The position numbers and the translations under genes were made by a program. Source: Viscum album (Eukaryota; Streptophyta; Magnoliopsida; Santalales; Viscaceae). From it: a stretch of 64,000 bases of DNA. Shown here piece after piece: positions 1 through 12,837 of the stretch. The notes below the pieces were generated by a model, which saw only the letters and a list, made by a program, of their open reading frames with translations, did not search any database and was not told the DNA's origin. Each line of letters begins with the position of its first letter. Position 1 is the stretch's first letter. Location of the stretch: NCBI GenBank assembly GCA_963277665.1, contig OY728130.1:1363492393-1363556392 (forward strand), read 5' to 3'.

Positions 1-2870
1 ATGGTCTGGAATAAGTTCCCGGGAATCATAAAATGTTTTTTGGGAATGATTTACTTGAGTTTATAAACATTAAACAACAAAAAAAATCAATAAAACAAAT
101 ATGGATTTTTCAACTAAAACCATCTTTTACAAAATTCAGAACTGAATCAAATCTTTTAAAACAACTCAAAAAGACTATAAAAAAGGTACAAAATCAAAAT
201 GATACAGCCCAAGAACCCCCATGGTAAGGGGCACCGCCCTCAAGCCATCTCCCCAAGACTTCACCACCAAGGACATGCTAGAAACCTGAACCACTGGAAC
301 TAAAAACTGTATCCAAACCTGCAGCAACAAAATAACCAAGTCTACTTAAACCCAAGGGTGTAAGTAGGGTGTGAGAAAATGTCTAGTAGGATACCACCAC
401 TAATATATTCCATTTTATAAACATTCAAAGACAAAAAGCTTGCAAGTTTTCATAAACAGAAAATGCTAGTTACAATTTCTAAAAGATGACGCTAAAAAAA
501 TAAAACAGTTTTCAAGTGGGATATCATTAAGAATCAACAATTTTAAAAATAATGTCAAAACTACTGAATTTTCCATCCAACCATACCATATTACAATGGT
601 AATCACAAAGTAACTAATGAGCATAAGCAATAGGAAATAACCCCCAGGCACTAGCTCGTTGTGGGTCCTAGGTACCTCGTATCTCGGTGAGAGTAACCAT
701 TACAATATCTGTTCTCGTGCACGAGTAACTAGTAGGGAACATACCCATAACCTGGTGGTCCCCAATCATCATCATCATAGTTTAGTTAGAGTTGTAAGCG
801 TCAATCTTTCTAAATAAAACTGAGGCCAAACCCCACAGATTCACTAGCATACTAGAACACATCCACCCACCTAGATACCTGGGTTTTCCTCTTGTGCTTA
901 GACAAGTTCAACAAGTCAATAAATATACATTGCACATGAAAATATCATTTTCACATCACAAGTTCACCAAAAATCCAACATGAATTCCACACAAGTCTAA
1001 AAATCCACTTTTTTATTCAAATGAATTTTGAAATCATACTCACACAAAAAATAGCCCACAACACATTTTTCACATCTTTCACAATTCAACAAATACATTA
1101 AAAATTTATAAAATCTTTCCCAAGATTCTAAACATCACATAACATCCCACTCACATGATACATAATACCCTTTTCATAAACAAAGTCCATTTTGCATATC
1201 ACACTCATGCAAAACAGCCCGAAAACATGTTTCGCACCCACATCCCAATTTCATAAATCACCTCCACAAATTTCAAAACATTACCAAAATGTTTTACAAC
1301 ATAACTGACCACTTTATGTTTCAAAAACTCATTTTAGGAACATACTATCACCAAAACAGTACATAAGAAACCATTTCACACTTTTTGTAACTCATTAAAT
1401 CATTTACAATTTTCATAAAACCAACCCAAGAGGTGCAACCATGGTTTGCATACAAAACCCATTTCAAAAACCTAATTCAAGACCAAAAAAATACCAATAA
1501 CAATACAAAGCATAATTGGAAGACCTAAAAAAATTTATTAAACCACCTCAAGTTTTATACAAATACCTCAAACAATACCACTAAAGGTACACATGAAAAA
1601 CACATGTTTTCGCAAATCACGTTCAAGAAGTACAACATGGTTTCACACATTAAAACCATTCAAAAACCCCATTACAAGGACTGAATGACATTAAGGCATT
1701 AACAAAACAGAATTTTCAGCTCCTTTAAACACTAATAAATCACTTTAATATGTTATAAAATACACCCAAATATTTCCCCAAGAGCCACGCATGAAAAGCA
1801 CCCAATTCCAAGAAAAAATGAAACTACAAAATTAAAAACTTAACTAAATACATCAAAAATAGTTTTCACACCACAAAAAATAGATTTTAAACATACTAAA
1901 TTAATAAACCAAGAAAGATAACTCATAATAAAATTTTTATACATGGAATCACCTACCTTTTATGTCGAAACACTCAAAACATGGTACGAAACATAAACCG
2001 CAACACCGCCGCACCTCAAGGAAGTAAAATCCAACCTAAAACCAGAATATTTCACCCAAAAGACAATAAATCAAACCCTAGGTTTGAACCCTAACTTCTG
2101 GACATTATGAACCTTATAGATAAGTTATGAAACCCTAATCACATTTTATGAAACCCTAAGAAAAATTAAAGAAGAATGAAGGAGACTCACTCACTTGAGG
2201 GTTCTTGAAGAAATCGCCCCAAATACACCAGTGGATGAATTTAAAAACAGAAAAAAATTCAATTGAGGTTGGAACAAGAAATATAAGGTTAATTGAGAAC
2301 TGGAATGGGGGGAAAAGAGTGAATAATGAAAGATTTATGAAAGAATCACATTACCTTTTTAAATCTGGACGAAATGTGAGTGCTTCAGAAGTTTCGACCT
2401 AAATAGTGAGGCAAATGAGCTCCAAAGAGGGTGGAAATATACTGGACGTGTGGCTGGGTTCAATGGGAATGTGTGGGGCTTGTAAGCACAAAAAAATCCT
2501 TAACATTGAATAAGTTATTAATTAATCAAATTTTATTTTTAAAACTAGAATTGGGCTTTCGGGTAGACCCAATCTCTTAAATAAAAACCCATATACACCT
2601 TGGTTATGGATTTCTAAAGGCTCCAAACTACAATGGTGGTATTAATATGTCAGGGTAGACCATTTAGAAATTGTAATGGGTGAAAAATATTGAAAAATGA
2701 AAAAGTTATAAGATAAATAAAATTTATTTTTAAATATGGAATTGGGCTCACGGTTTGACCCAGTTCACGAAAACTCACCCATTCCACCATAAAATCTTGA
2801 GAAACCCCAAAAACAAATCATAAATAGAAATTAAATTAAATTTAACTTTAAAAAAGTCATTTATGTGAAA
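1..2870 (-). repeat. E1 left LTR (3' LTR in reading direction), truncated by window edge
   Basis: Collinear with 6105-8973 with scattered substitutions and small indels. The shared block ends at GTGAAA (2865-2870), where the right copy ends GTGACA. The following 13 bp, ATTCTCTCCACCA, read as a purine tract on the minus strand, as expected next to a 3' LTR. The short open frames here (for example 33-227 and 2205-2402) have no protein character. Confidence 0.85.
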
Positions 2871-4390
2871 ATTCTCTCCACCATGAAAACTTTACATCCC
2901 TATAAAGCTACAATAAGGCCAGATACCAAATCCAAACCCAACTGAAAAACCAAGATTTACTTCTTTGCCAAGTTTCACCCCCAAGGGACAAAACACCTCC
3001 AATGATCAATTGAGGAATGATTAATCTCAAAACCCAAACTTACACCACTTTCCTGAAATGATAAATCACATTCATACTTTATGCCAAAATAAAAATCCTC
3101 AAACACTATCCGAACAAGACTCAAACAATTCACCCAAATGAACAACAACTTCGAACAAGGTTACACTTACCTTACATTAATGAAACCATTGGGAGCTCTC
3201 CAATCCCAACATTTACTCAAGGAAAATGTTGGTATCTAGAAAGTTGAGAATAAGACTACCTACCACTAAGCCAAGACCATGGATAAATCTGAGCTATTGG
3301 TATGGGGGGACACAAATAGGCACCCCACCATAAGAGGCAACCTATATTATTTTCTGAGATAGAATCAAGACACTAATAGAGGGAGGCCTGAATGAACTCC
3401 CTAGTAAAAAGGGTAGAATTCCATTTACAGTTTATGAAGGAATTTACATGAGAATCATAGTGGGTCACCCCACCATAAGAACCAACCATCTTAACCGACC
3501 AGCATGGACCAACACAGAAAGACCCAATTTTTTTAAAGATTTGGGAAGGGCGCAGGGTCAGTCCGCACGATTAGGGAAATTATGCACTAACTGTGTAGAT
3601 CATTGTTTTCGCATGGCTTCCTAGAACATGGTCACTACTAATCATACCCAAACTATGTCCTTATCACGCCTATCCAAATTTCTAACCATTCTCTAATGAC
3701 TCGATGGAAACCAAAGGGGTAGGGAATTACATTAGGTGATGAAAAGGGTACAAGGCCCTTAACCTATTTCCACTGAATGAGACAAACGGAAGAAAGATGA
3801 TGAAACTAGAGGTTTAAACTCTTACTATATTTCATACTAATGATAAGACATTTTACATGGGTTTAAAAAACCCTGGGATTTACCCTGACTACGATTCATC
3901 TTCTCTCCGAGACCTATGGCTGGAGCTCAAATGATTGAAGAATCTTCAACCTCGCAGTTAGGCTTTGGAAACCCCCCTGAATGAGAATTATTATTTCGTT
4001 TCCACCAACAACTATACTGAAATCCCTGATAATATTTCCAAGACATAACAAATTTCAAACACACTTTACCCTAACTCGATATTTTACTAAAACAAGGGAT
4101 TAGAAAATGAACACACAACACACCTTGTTTCTTCGAGTGAGAAACTATACAAGTAAATAGCACCTATAATCACATTCCTCTAAAATGGAAGATTTTGAAG
4201 TATTTCCAGGGGATACATTCTCCCAACATAAAGAGACACTCATATGATTGCACGACTTTCACCTTTAAAGTCAATCGAGTGCATGAAATCACAAGGCTTC
4301 ACTGAACATGACCACTACGACTGATATAAACAATGCATGGAGTGGGACATTATACAACATCCCCAAACAACACACAATTCTAGAAAGTGG

Positions 4391-4432
4391 CCACAATATC
4401 ATCTCATGACCAGATTTACCACACTGGTAGTT
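4391..4432 (-). pseudogene. Possible remnant of a CCHC zinc knuckle
   Basis: The minus strand reads NYQCGKSGHEMILW. This fits CX2CX4HX4C except that the first and last cysteines are replaced by Asn and Trp. Knuckles of the form CxxCGKxGH occur in plant LINE ORF1 proteins of the DUF4283 type and in some gag proteins. The flanking open frame (4289-4492, 67 codons) shows no other recognised domain. It could be the last trace of a gag-like or captured ORF1-like gene, or coincidence. Confidence 0.3.
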
Positions 4433-6007
4433 TATTGTGAACTCCTTCTTCGAAGAGACTATGATGGACCGAGAGGACCTCTTAGACACCATCTAGATAC
4501 TCATCTATGCTAACAACCCCAGACCACTTCCACCTTCAACACATCAAGAAACTTAAGAAGCTAAGGTCTCTTTAAAACTTCCACGATAACTATCATAATA
4601 CAAGAAGATACACAAAACCAGGAAAGGAAAGAGTGTAGACTCAATCTAAAAATCTCAAGAAAAATATTCCTTATATTGATCAAGTGAAGGGTCTTCGAAT
4701 GGAGAAACAATCTGGGTTGCACTTCAATTGTGCACTAACCCTTAACGGGGCGTACCTTATCCAACGATTTAACCTAAAGACCCAACCAAGATGGTCTATT
4801 TGTCAAGATATACCACAAAATAGATCCAAACACATGAAATAAACACCATAAAATAATCCCAAAACATTTCTCAAAAGAAACCACTAACCAGACCTTCAAC
4901 ACAGCTTACCGACCAAACACAAACCCAAAACATAATACAAAAAGGAGGGGTTATTGGACTCAAAACATCCCAAAACATCAAAATTTTACAAAAACACATA
5001 ATATAAGCCATACCAAAAAATTCAGCAAGACATCATGTTTTTATTTAAAAACATTTCTTGAAAACAAACGGTTCAACGGTTAGTGTATCCACCAATGGTA
5101 CCCCATGGGCCTTACACATGCATGTTTCTGTGCCACACTGGGCACCCTCCTTATATCTATCCCGACACTCATCCAGTCCTGCCATAAAAAATCCATTATC
5201 TCATATAACCCCATGCATTTGGTTGCTCACGGAAATACCAAAGGTTAAAACAAAAAATTCTTTCCACTTTTCAAAACCAAAATAGTCAACCAACACATCC
5301 TTTTTCTCAAAAATGCTAACCACAAGATCAAAATACCAATTCACATATTTAAAAACTTTTCAGAAAGACACAAACATTTAGAAAATAACTCACTTTCAAT
5401 ATATCCACATCAATTTCAAAACATCTCATCCCATTAAAACACCCTTTGATTGTTTAGAAAAATCTATTGGAAACACTTTTCAAAACCAACTTCAATATAG
5501 TTTCTTCTTTCAAAAGAGGTGTAATCACACCATTTTACATTTCAAAACAATTCTAAAAATTCAGTTCCACCATTTCATAAATCAAACCATTCCCTCTTTA
5601 TTTGAAAATCATTTCACAAAAACTTTACGCTTCTTAAAACCAAAGTGCCAAGTTTTCAAAACTAAAGCACACAATAATGTGAGAGGAAACTAGTTTCAGT
5701 GGGTGACTTGGACATATGGTTGGAAGATATATTCCAATCACTTCACTATCGCAAAGAGTGTTCTAAGTAATATCCTTGGCTCCACATGGCTTTCCAGGCC
5801 CTACGAGCTCACTAAGACCATTAACCCAACTCTATTTTCATTTTCCCTAATCATCATCGAACCAAAAAAAACCAAAGGACTTAGATAAATCCCAACTTCT
5901 CCTGAGGCACACTACCCATAAATGGAATTCCAAGTCCCAAAAATCCTAACTCCATACTATCCTGAGTCTTCCCTAAATAACATGACCCAAAGAGTTAACC
6001 TGAACCT

Positions 6008-6019
6008 CCTCTAATACCA
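6008..6019 (-). promoter_or_regulatory. E1 primer binding site (tRNA-Met type)
   Basis: The minus strand reads TGGTATTAGAGG, differing at two of 12 positions from the plant initiator-tRNA-Met site TGGTATCAGAGC. It lies 3 nt from the LTR edge at 6023 and fixes the element's orientation. Confidence 0.75.
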
Positions 6020-6022
6020 TTT

Positions 6023-8973
6023 TGTCACGAACCGAATCTGGTCACTTCCAAAACCGGCACCCTACCCAGCCTGCAACAAGTCCCGAAGGGTGTTATCAAT
6101 CCCCACAGGCTGGAACAAGTGCCCAGGTATCATAAAATGTTGTTTGGGAATGATTTACCTGAGTTTATAAACATTAAACAACAAACAAACTCAATAAAAC
6201 GAATCTGGATTTTTCAACTAAAACAATCTTTTACAAAATTCAGAACTGAATAAAATCTTTTAAAAAAACTCAAAAATACTATAAAAAAGTTACAAAATCA
6301 AAATTAAATAGCCCAAGAACCCTCATGGAAAGGGGCACCACCCTCAATCCATCTCCAAAAGACTTCACCACCAAGGACATGCTAGGAACCTGAACCACTG
6401 GAACTAAAAACTGTATCCAAACCTGAAGCAACAAAATAACCAAGTATACTTACACCCAAGGGTGTAAGTAGGGTGTGAGACAATTCCCAGTAAGATACCA
6501 CCACTAAGATATTCCATGTGATAAACATTCAAAGACAAAAATCTTGCAAGTTTTCATAAACAGAAAATGCTAGTTACAATTTCTAAAAGATGAAGCTAAA
6601 AAAAAACAGTTTTCAAGTGGGATATAATTAAGAATCAACACTTTTTAAAAATAATGTCAACACTACTGAATTTTACATCCAAACATACTGTATGCTGATG
6701 GTAAGCACAAAGTAACGAATGATCACAAGCAATATGAAATAACCCCTAGGCACTAGCTCGTTGTGGGTCCCAGGTACCTCGTATCTCGGTGAGAGTAACC
6801 ATCCAAATATCTGTTCTCATGCACAAGACACTAGTAGGGAACATACCCATAACCTAGTGGTCTCTAATCATCCTCATCATAGTTTATTTAGAGTTGTAAG
6901 CATCAATATTCCTAAGTGAAACTGAGGCCAAACCCCACAGATTCACTAGTATACTAGTACACGTCCAACCACCAAGATACCCGGGTTTTCCCCTTGTGCT
7001 CAGACAAGTTAAACAAGTCAATAAATATACATTTCACATGAAAATATCATTTTCAAATCACAAGTTCACAAAAAATCCAACATGTATTCCACACAAGTCT
7101 AAAAATCCACTTTTTCATTCAAATGAATTTTGAAATCATACTCACACCAAAATAGCCCACAACACATTTTTCACATCTTTCACAATTCAACAAATCCATT
7201 AAAAATTTATAAAATATTTCCCAAGATTCTAAAAATCACATAACAGACCACTCATATGTTATATAATATCCTTTTCATAAAAAAAGTACATTTTTCACAT
7301 CACACTCACGCAAAACTGCCCAAAAACACGTTTCGCACCCACATCCTAATTTCATAAATCACCTCGAAAAATTAAAAAACATTACCAAAATGTTTTACAA
7401 CATAACTGACCACTTTATGTTTCAAAAACTCATTTTAGTAACATACTATCCCCAAAAAAGTACATAACCAACCATTTCACACTTTGTGTAACTCATTAAA
7501 TCATTTACACTTTTCATAAAACCAACCCAAGAGGTGCAACCATGGTTTGCATACAAAACCCATTTCAAAAACCTAATTCAAGACCAAAAAAAATACCAAT
7601 AAAAATACAAAGCAAAATTGGAATCCCTAAAAACATTTATTAAACCACCCCCAAGTTTTATACAAATACCTCAAACAATACCACTAAAGGTACACATGAA
7701 AAACACATGTTTTCACAAATCACATTCAAGAAGTACAACATGGTTTCACACATTGAAACCATTTAAAAACCGCATTACAAGGACCACATGACATTAAGGA
7801 ATTAACAAACCAGAATTTTCAGCCCCTTTCAATAGTAATAAATCACTTTCATATGTTATAAAATACACCCAAATATTTCCCCAAGAGCCACGCATGAAAA
7901 GCACCCAATTACAAGAAAAAATTAAACTACAAAATTAAACACTTAACTAAATAAATCAAAAATAGTTTTCACACCACACAAAACAGATTTGAAACATACT
8001 AAATTAATAAACCAATCAGGATAAATCATCATAAAATTTTTATACATGGAATCACTTACCTTTTATGTCGAAACACTCAAAACATGGTACGAAACATAAA
8101 CCACACCACCGCCGCACATCAAGGAAGTGAAATCCAACCTAAAACCAGAATATTTCACCCAAAAGATAAGAAATAAAACCCTAGGTTTGAACCCTAACTT
8201 CTGGACATTATGAACCTTATGGATAAGTATGAAACCCTAATCACATTTTATGAAACCCTAAGAAAAATGAAAGAAGAATGAAGGAGACTCACTCACTTGA
8301 GGGTTCTTGAAGAAATCACCCCAAATACACCAGTTGATGAATTTGAAAACATCCAAAAATTCAATTGAGGTTGGAACAAGAAATATAAGGTTAATTGAGA
8401 ACTAGAATGGGGGGAAAAGAGTGAATAATTAAATATTTATGAAGGAATTAAATTACCTTTTTAAATCTGGACAAAATGTGAGTGCTTCAGAAGTTTATAC
8501 CTACACCGAAAATAAAATTAGCTCTAAAGAGGGTGGGAATATACTGGACGTGCGTGTGGGTTCAATGGGAGTGTGTGGGGCTTGGAATAACCGAAAAATA
8601 CTTAAAATTGAATAAGTTATTAATTAATCAACTTTTATTTTTAAAACTGGAATTGGGATTTCGGGAAGGCTCAATCCCTTAAATAAAAACCCATATACAC
8701 ATTGGTTATGGATTTTTAAAGGCTCCAAACTACAATGGTGGTGTTAATATGTCAGGTTATACCATTTAGGAATTAGAATGGGTGAAAAATATTAAAAAAT
8801 GAAAAATTTATAAGAGAAACAAAATTTATTTTTAAATCTGGAATTGGGCTCACGGTTTGACCCAATTCACAAAAACTCACCCATTCCACCATAAAAGCTT
8901 GAGAAACCCCAAAAACAAATAATAAATAGAAATTAAATTAAATTTAACTTTAAAACAAGTCATGTATGTGACA
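6023..8973 (-). repeat. E1 right LTR (5' LTR in reading direction), complete, 2951 bp
   Basis: Starts TGTCACGAACC and ends TATGTGACA, giving the TGTCAC/GTGACA terminal inverted repeat. It matches the left copy almost throughout. At 2.95 kb it is very long for a plant LTR. I could not identify a convincing TATA box. The 66-codon open frame at 8482-8682 is a chance frame. Confidence 0.87.
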
Positions 8974-10344
8974 TCAATCATTTCATAATCATAATACATA
9001 ACATTTAAAAATATTATCCTACATATAAAAGATCATGATATCATGTCATGGGATAAATCATAAAAGTTCATAAAGAATCAATGAATCTAATCCCAAAAGT
9101 CATCACATAATACATGATTTTTTTCATGCACATAAACATAGAAAATAACTTTATATTAGTCAAGGATCATTTACAATGCCATCATAGTGGATAAAGTCCA
9201 TTACTGAACTGAGTTCACTTCTCGTTCTAGCCTTGTATTACTGAACCTAGATCCTTTCTCATTCCAACCCTGTATATCTCATGTGATATAAATATTTACC
9301 CAATTAATTGTAGGGAGATATAGGTACCAAACATATCATAATATAATCATTCTTACATGTTCCACAGAAATATAAATCATTTATCATAGCATAACCTAAG
9401 GAATAAAATGGGCTTCTTAAACATCATTCCATCATAACATAATACATGAAAAGAATGGATTTCACAAAAAAAATTCGGTCATAAAAAATAAAACCACAAT
9501 AATAATAAGGATAGTATACTTGAAACACATCCTTATTAAATAATTTCATCTTATATGGAAAATAATTTTGATAAAACACTTGAAATTAATTCTTAAAGAG
9601 AATATCATTTCTTCTTAAAAAATGTTTTCTTTTCTCAAAGTGTTGAAAAATTTTAAAATAAAAGAATTTATTTGAAAATAAACTTAAAATCATTTAAATT
9701 AAGCTTCATGTAAATAAGTATTTATGAAAATGTAAAAATATTTTCATCCTATATATATTAAAAGAAAACATTCTTCTCAGACTTTTTTCAGAAAGTCAAA
9801 AAATACTTCTCATTGAAAACAACAAAATATTCCTTTCATATCATTTAATAAAAATTCACCAATGGGTAAAATTGAATTTAAAAAATTTTATATGTATAGA
9901 AATAATATTTTGGAATAAATATTTAGGAAACATAGATATGGATGATAAATATACCCTAGTAAATACTTACGTATAAAAAATCTCAGATAATTATGAGATT
10001 GCAAAATAATACCTCACCTTAGGTCTGATATCCTTTGTATGCATCCAAACCTCGTATATAATGATTTAAATAATGAAATTGACTTATTCCAGAATAATAT
10101 TTATTTTTATGATATCATATATTATCATATTATCATCTGTGTGTTAGTAACATTTCTTTATTACTCATTATTCTGGTATTAATGACTTCATTTTCTAATG
10201 CATATTTTTTCGAATAAGTTCTAATTATACTTCTAAAGTCATAATTATATCATTCCAAAATTATACTAACATAATATATACCATATATATTAATTATATA
10301 AATTTATATAATCATTTTTAATGGATTTCATATAGAATGAATTG

Positions 10345-10395
10345 CATCGCATCGTGGAGACGGTAGGCCGTACGTACGCACAAGCGACGATATCA
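10345..10395. other. Conserved LTR box (GGTAG hairpin box 1) in LTR C
   Basis: Contains GGAGACGGTAGGCCGTACGT, almost identical to the box at 48784 and 23571 in E3 and E2. Flanking arms are only partly complementary (ATCGT and ACGAT). It carries the palindrome GTACGTAC. Confidence 0.6.
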
Positions 10396-10534
10396 TTCCC
10401 ATAATTGTGAAATTTTATAGAAGTTTATAGTATATATTTTGTTAAAAAATAAAAATAATTTTATAATAATAACATATAGTTATTATTTTCATCATTATAC
10501 CCATCCAAGTAAGGTGCTGGTGAAAAATAGATAA

Positions 10535-10579
10535 CACCACGATGTGGAGATAGTAGGCTGTATGTATATACATGTGGTG
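10535..10579. other. Second conserved GGTAG-type hairpin box in LTR C
   Basis: TGGAGATAGTAGGCTGTATG lies between perfect 6-bp arms CACCAC (10535-10540) and GTGGTG (10574-10579). Its core is 190 bp from the first box, the same spacing as in the other LTRs of this superfamily. Confidence 0.6.
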
Positions 10580-12837
10580 ATTTCATTTTTTGTATGATGG
10601 ATAAAAGGTGGAATATGGTTGTTTCATAATAATGATAACATATAAGTATATAAGTGATATGGGAGTTATTAATTTATAATGAAACAACCAATGAATAGTA
10701 AGTCTAAGAAGAAATAAGTTTGAAAGAATTAGTAGAGGAGATTACCTCTTATTCGATGTGATCCCTCTAGATCACCTCTTAAAGCACTATGGTTGGTCTT
10801 TGGAGATGACCAAAACCTCTATAACGTGACTAGAGAAGTTTATAAGGGAATTTTGTAAGGGATGGATAATCTTGAAGGTTACAAATTAAGTAAAGAAGTA
10901 AGCAATGAGGTTCCCTTTTATAATTGAGGTGAAGGGAACTTATGAAATCTCTAAAAATATTACTTCAATATAAATTATTTTTTATATCAAAATGACTCTA
11001 AATTGTGTTATATAGAATATAAGATGAGGATGGTTTTAAATCCTTTCATAAAATAAATTTTAGACAAATATTTATTTTATTTTAAACCTTATATTTTCAT
11101 TTTACCCTTAATTAATCTATTTAATTTTAATTGTGGTAACAACATTTTAAATATTAAGAGGCTTTAAATTTTACTTATATGGGAAAAATTTCCCATAAAT
11201 AGAAACTTTATGTACTTTTAGACCTTAGAATATTCATTTTTTAATTTTTAAATAATTTTATAATTCTTAAATAATTTAATAAAATATTATTTTTATAAAA
11301 TATCGATAGTGTCAATTTTGACACTATTCATTTCATTAAATTTAAATAAAATCCAAACAGAGAGATAAATTCAAATAAAAAACATTTAATAGACTTATAA
11401 TATGTCATATTCACCTAGAAAATGTGTGGAGTACCCTAATTAATTCAAATTATATTTATTTTAATATTTTTCATATAACTTATTTTATATATCTATTAAT
11501 AAAATAATTATTGTATCATTGTTATGTCAGTATTTATGGTAATTATTTAATATCTAAAAACTATAAATAAATTAACATGATGTAGATAATTTCATTATAT
11601 TTCTGTATATATTTATTATTGAAGTTATATCATATTTATCACTCTATTAAAATTATTATACTTATAAGAAATAAGAGAGTGACATTTTTTCACTTTCATG
11701 CGACTTTCTTTAATTTTAATTATATCTATATCATTTTCATGGAAAAGAGTCCATTAAATAAGTCAAATATGATAATTATATGTTAAGGGTTGATATTTAC
11801 TAATACAATATGATTTTTGGAAGGTTTTAGGGTAATTTTATTGTCCTTATCATATTATTTTGTTACCTAAATTACCCGATTTACCTTTAACCGCGTTAAA
11901 TAAAAAATTACCGTAGTCACTATTCATCATATATAAAAAAATAAAAGTAACCTGTTAACATAATTTGGACCCACTGATTCCAAATATGGAATCCATTTTT
12001 CAAAATTTAAAACACCTAAGTTTCAATAATTAAATTAAAATTAATCATGTTGGTGGAATGAGAAAATAGGTGTTTTGAAAAGTAAAAACCATCAAAAGAT
12101 TGTCATGTATGTATATCAAATTTTAATGTGAAATTGATTACAATAACCTTAATTGTATTAAATGGTAAAAAAATAATACTATTATACTTTAAAACTAATT
12201 AAAATGACAATATAACAATATAAATAAATTAGACAAAAAATCCATTTTGAATTAAAATGCAATATTTTTCACTATTCATTAAAATCTGAAATGTGTCGAA
12301 AAAATACCAAAAATTCAATAAAAGTATATTTTTATGTCCCAATTAAAAATAATAAGTTTATTTTGTCATATAAAAATTATTAATGTGTCAAAATTTTAAT
12401 TTAAAATGGGTTCTCCTTTAAAAGTTGGTAAAATTACCCTTTTGAAAAATATAGGTTTTTATACATCAAATAGGGTTTATTCATACCCTATGACTAAAAT
12501 ATCTATTGTATGAATATAAAAAATATTTATTTAATAAATAACATATATATTTCATTAATTTTATTTACTAATTGTAATTCACTTAATTTATTAATACAAA
12601 AATACAAAAATATAATTGATTTATATTTTTCATAAATAATTGGTAGCCAATGAATTTACCATACATTTTCATAAGTTAGTTATATTTATTCCCTCTAACC
12701 TAACATATATGTTATAATGATCATTTTATACTAATGGCATCTCACGATTCGTTTAAACTCACGATTTCGTGCAATACAAGCTATTGGAGGAAAATTATTT
12801 AATGAAAATATTTCATAAAAATATACAGGTGTTACAA

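Larger units (their letters stand above)
2871..6022 (-). other. E1 interior, essentially non-coding
   Basis: About 3.15 kb between the LTRs. Neither strand shows a recognisable protease, RT, RNase H or integrase motif, and no open frame exceeds 80 codons. The composition is less AT-rich than the LTRs, with patches around 3.2-3.7 kb and 4.2-4.8 kb that look like decayed coding DNA. The only protein-like trace is a degenerate zinc-knuckle-like stretch near 4391-4432. The rest is unassigned. Confidence 0.6.
1..8973 (-). mobile_element. E1: LTR retrotransposon with giant LTRs, non-coding interior, left end outside window
   Basis: Positions 1-2870 and 6023-8973 are direct copies of the same sequence, clearly above 90% identical by eye, flanking a 3.15-kb interior. 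Right-copy termini TGTCAC and GTGACA form a 6-bp inverted repeat. A tRNA-Met-like primer site sits just left of 6023 and a purine tract (minus strand) just right of 2870, so the element reads on the minus strand. No gag-pol polyprotein is recognisable, so this is a non-autonomous (LARD-like) element. By extrapolation about 80 bp of the left LTR lies outside the window. The 5 bp after the right end are TCAAT; the matching target duplication cannot be checked here. Confidence 0.88.
8974..12837 (-). repeat. LTR remnant C, relative of the E3 LTR, interrupted by E1
   Basis: The right end is AGGTGTTACA (12828-12837), the LTR terminus seen in E2 and E3. The preceding sequence has the same CAAGCTATTG and gca-poor block as E3 at about 50.83 kb. 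A CACTATTCAT block lies near 12.27 kb and two GGTAG boxes at 10.36 and 10.55 kb. The beginning is missing because E1 abuts it at 8973, so E1 most likely inserted a few hundred bases into C. No purine tract or primer site follows 12837, so C is a solo LTR or the outer end of an element extending off the window. Confidence 0.7.
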
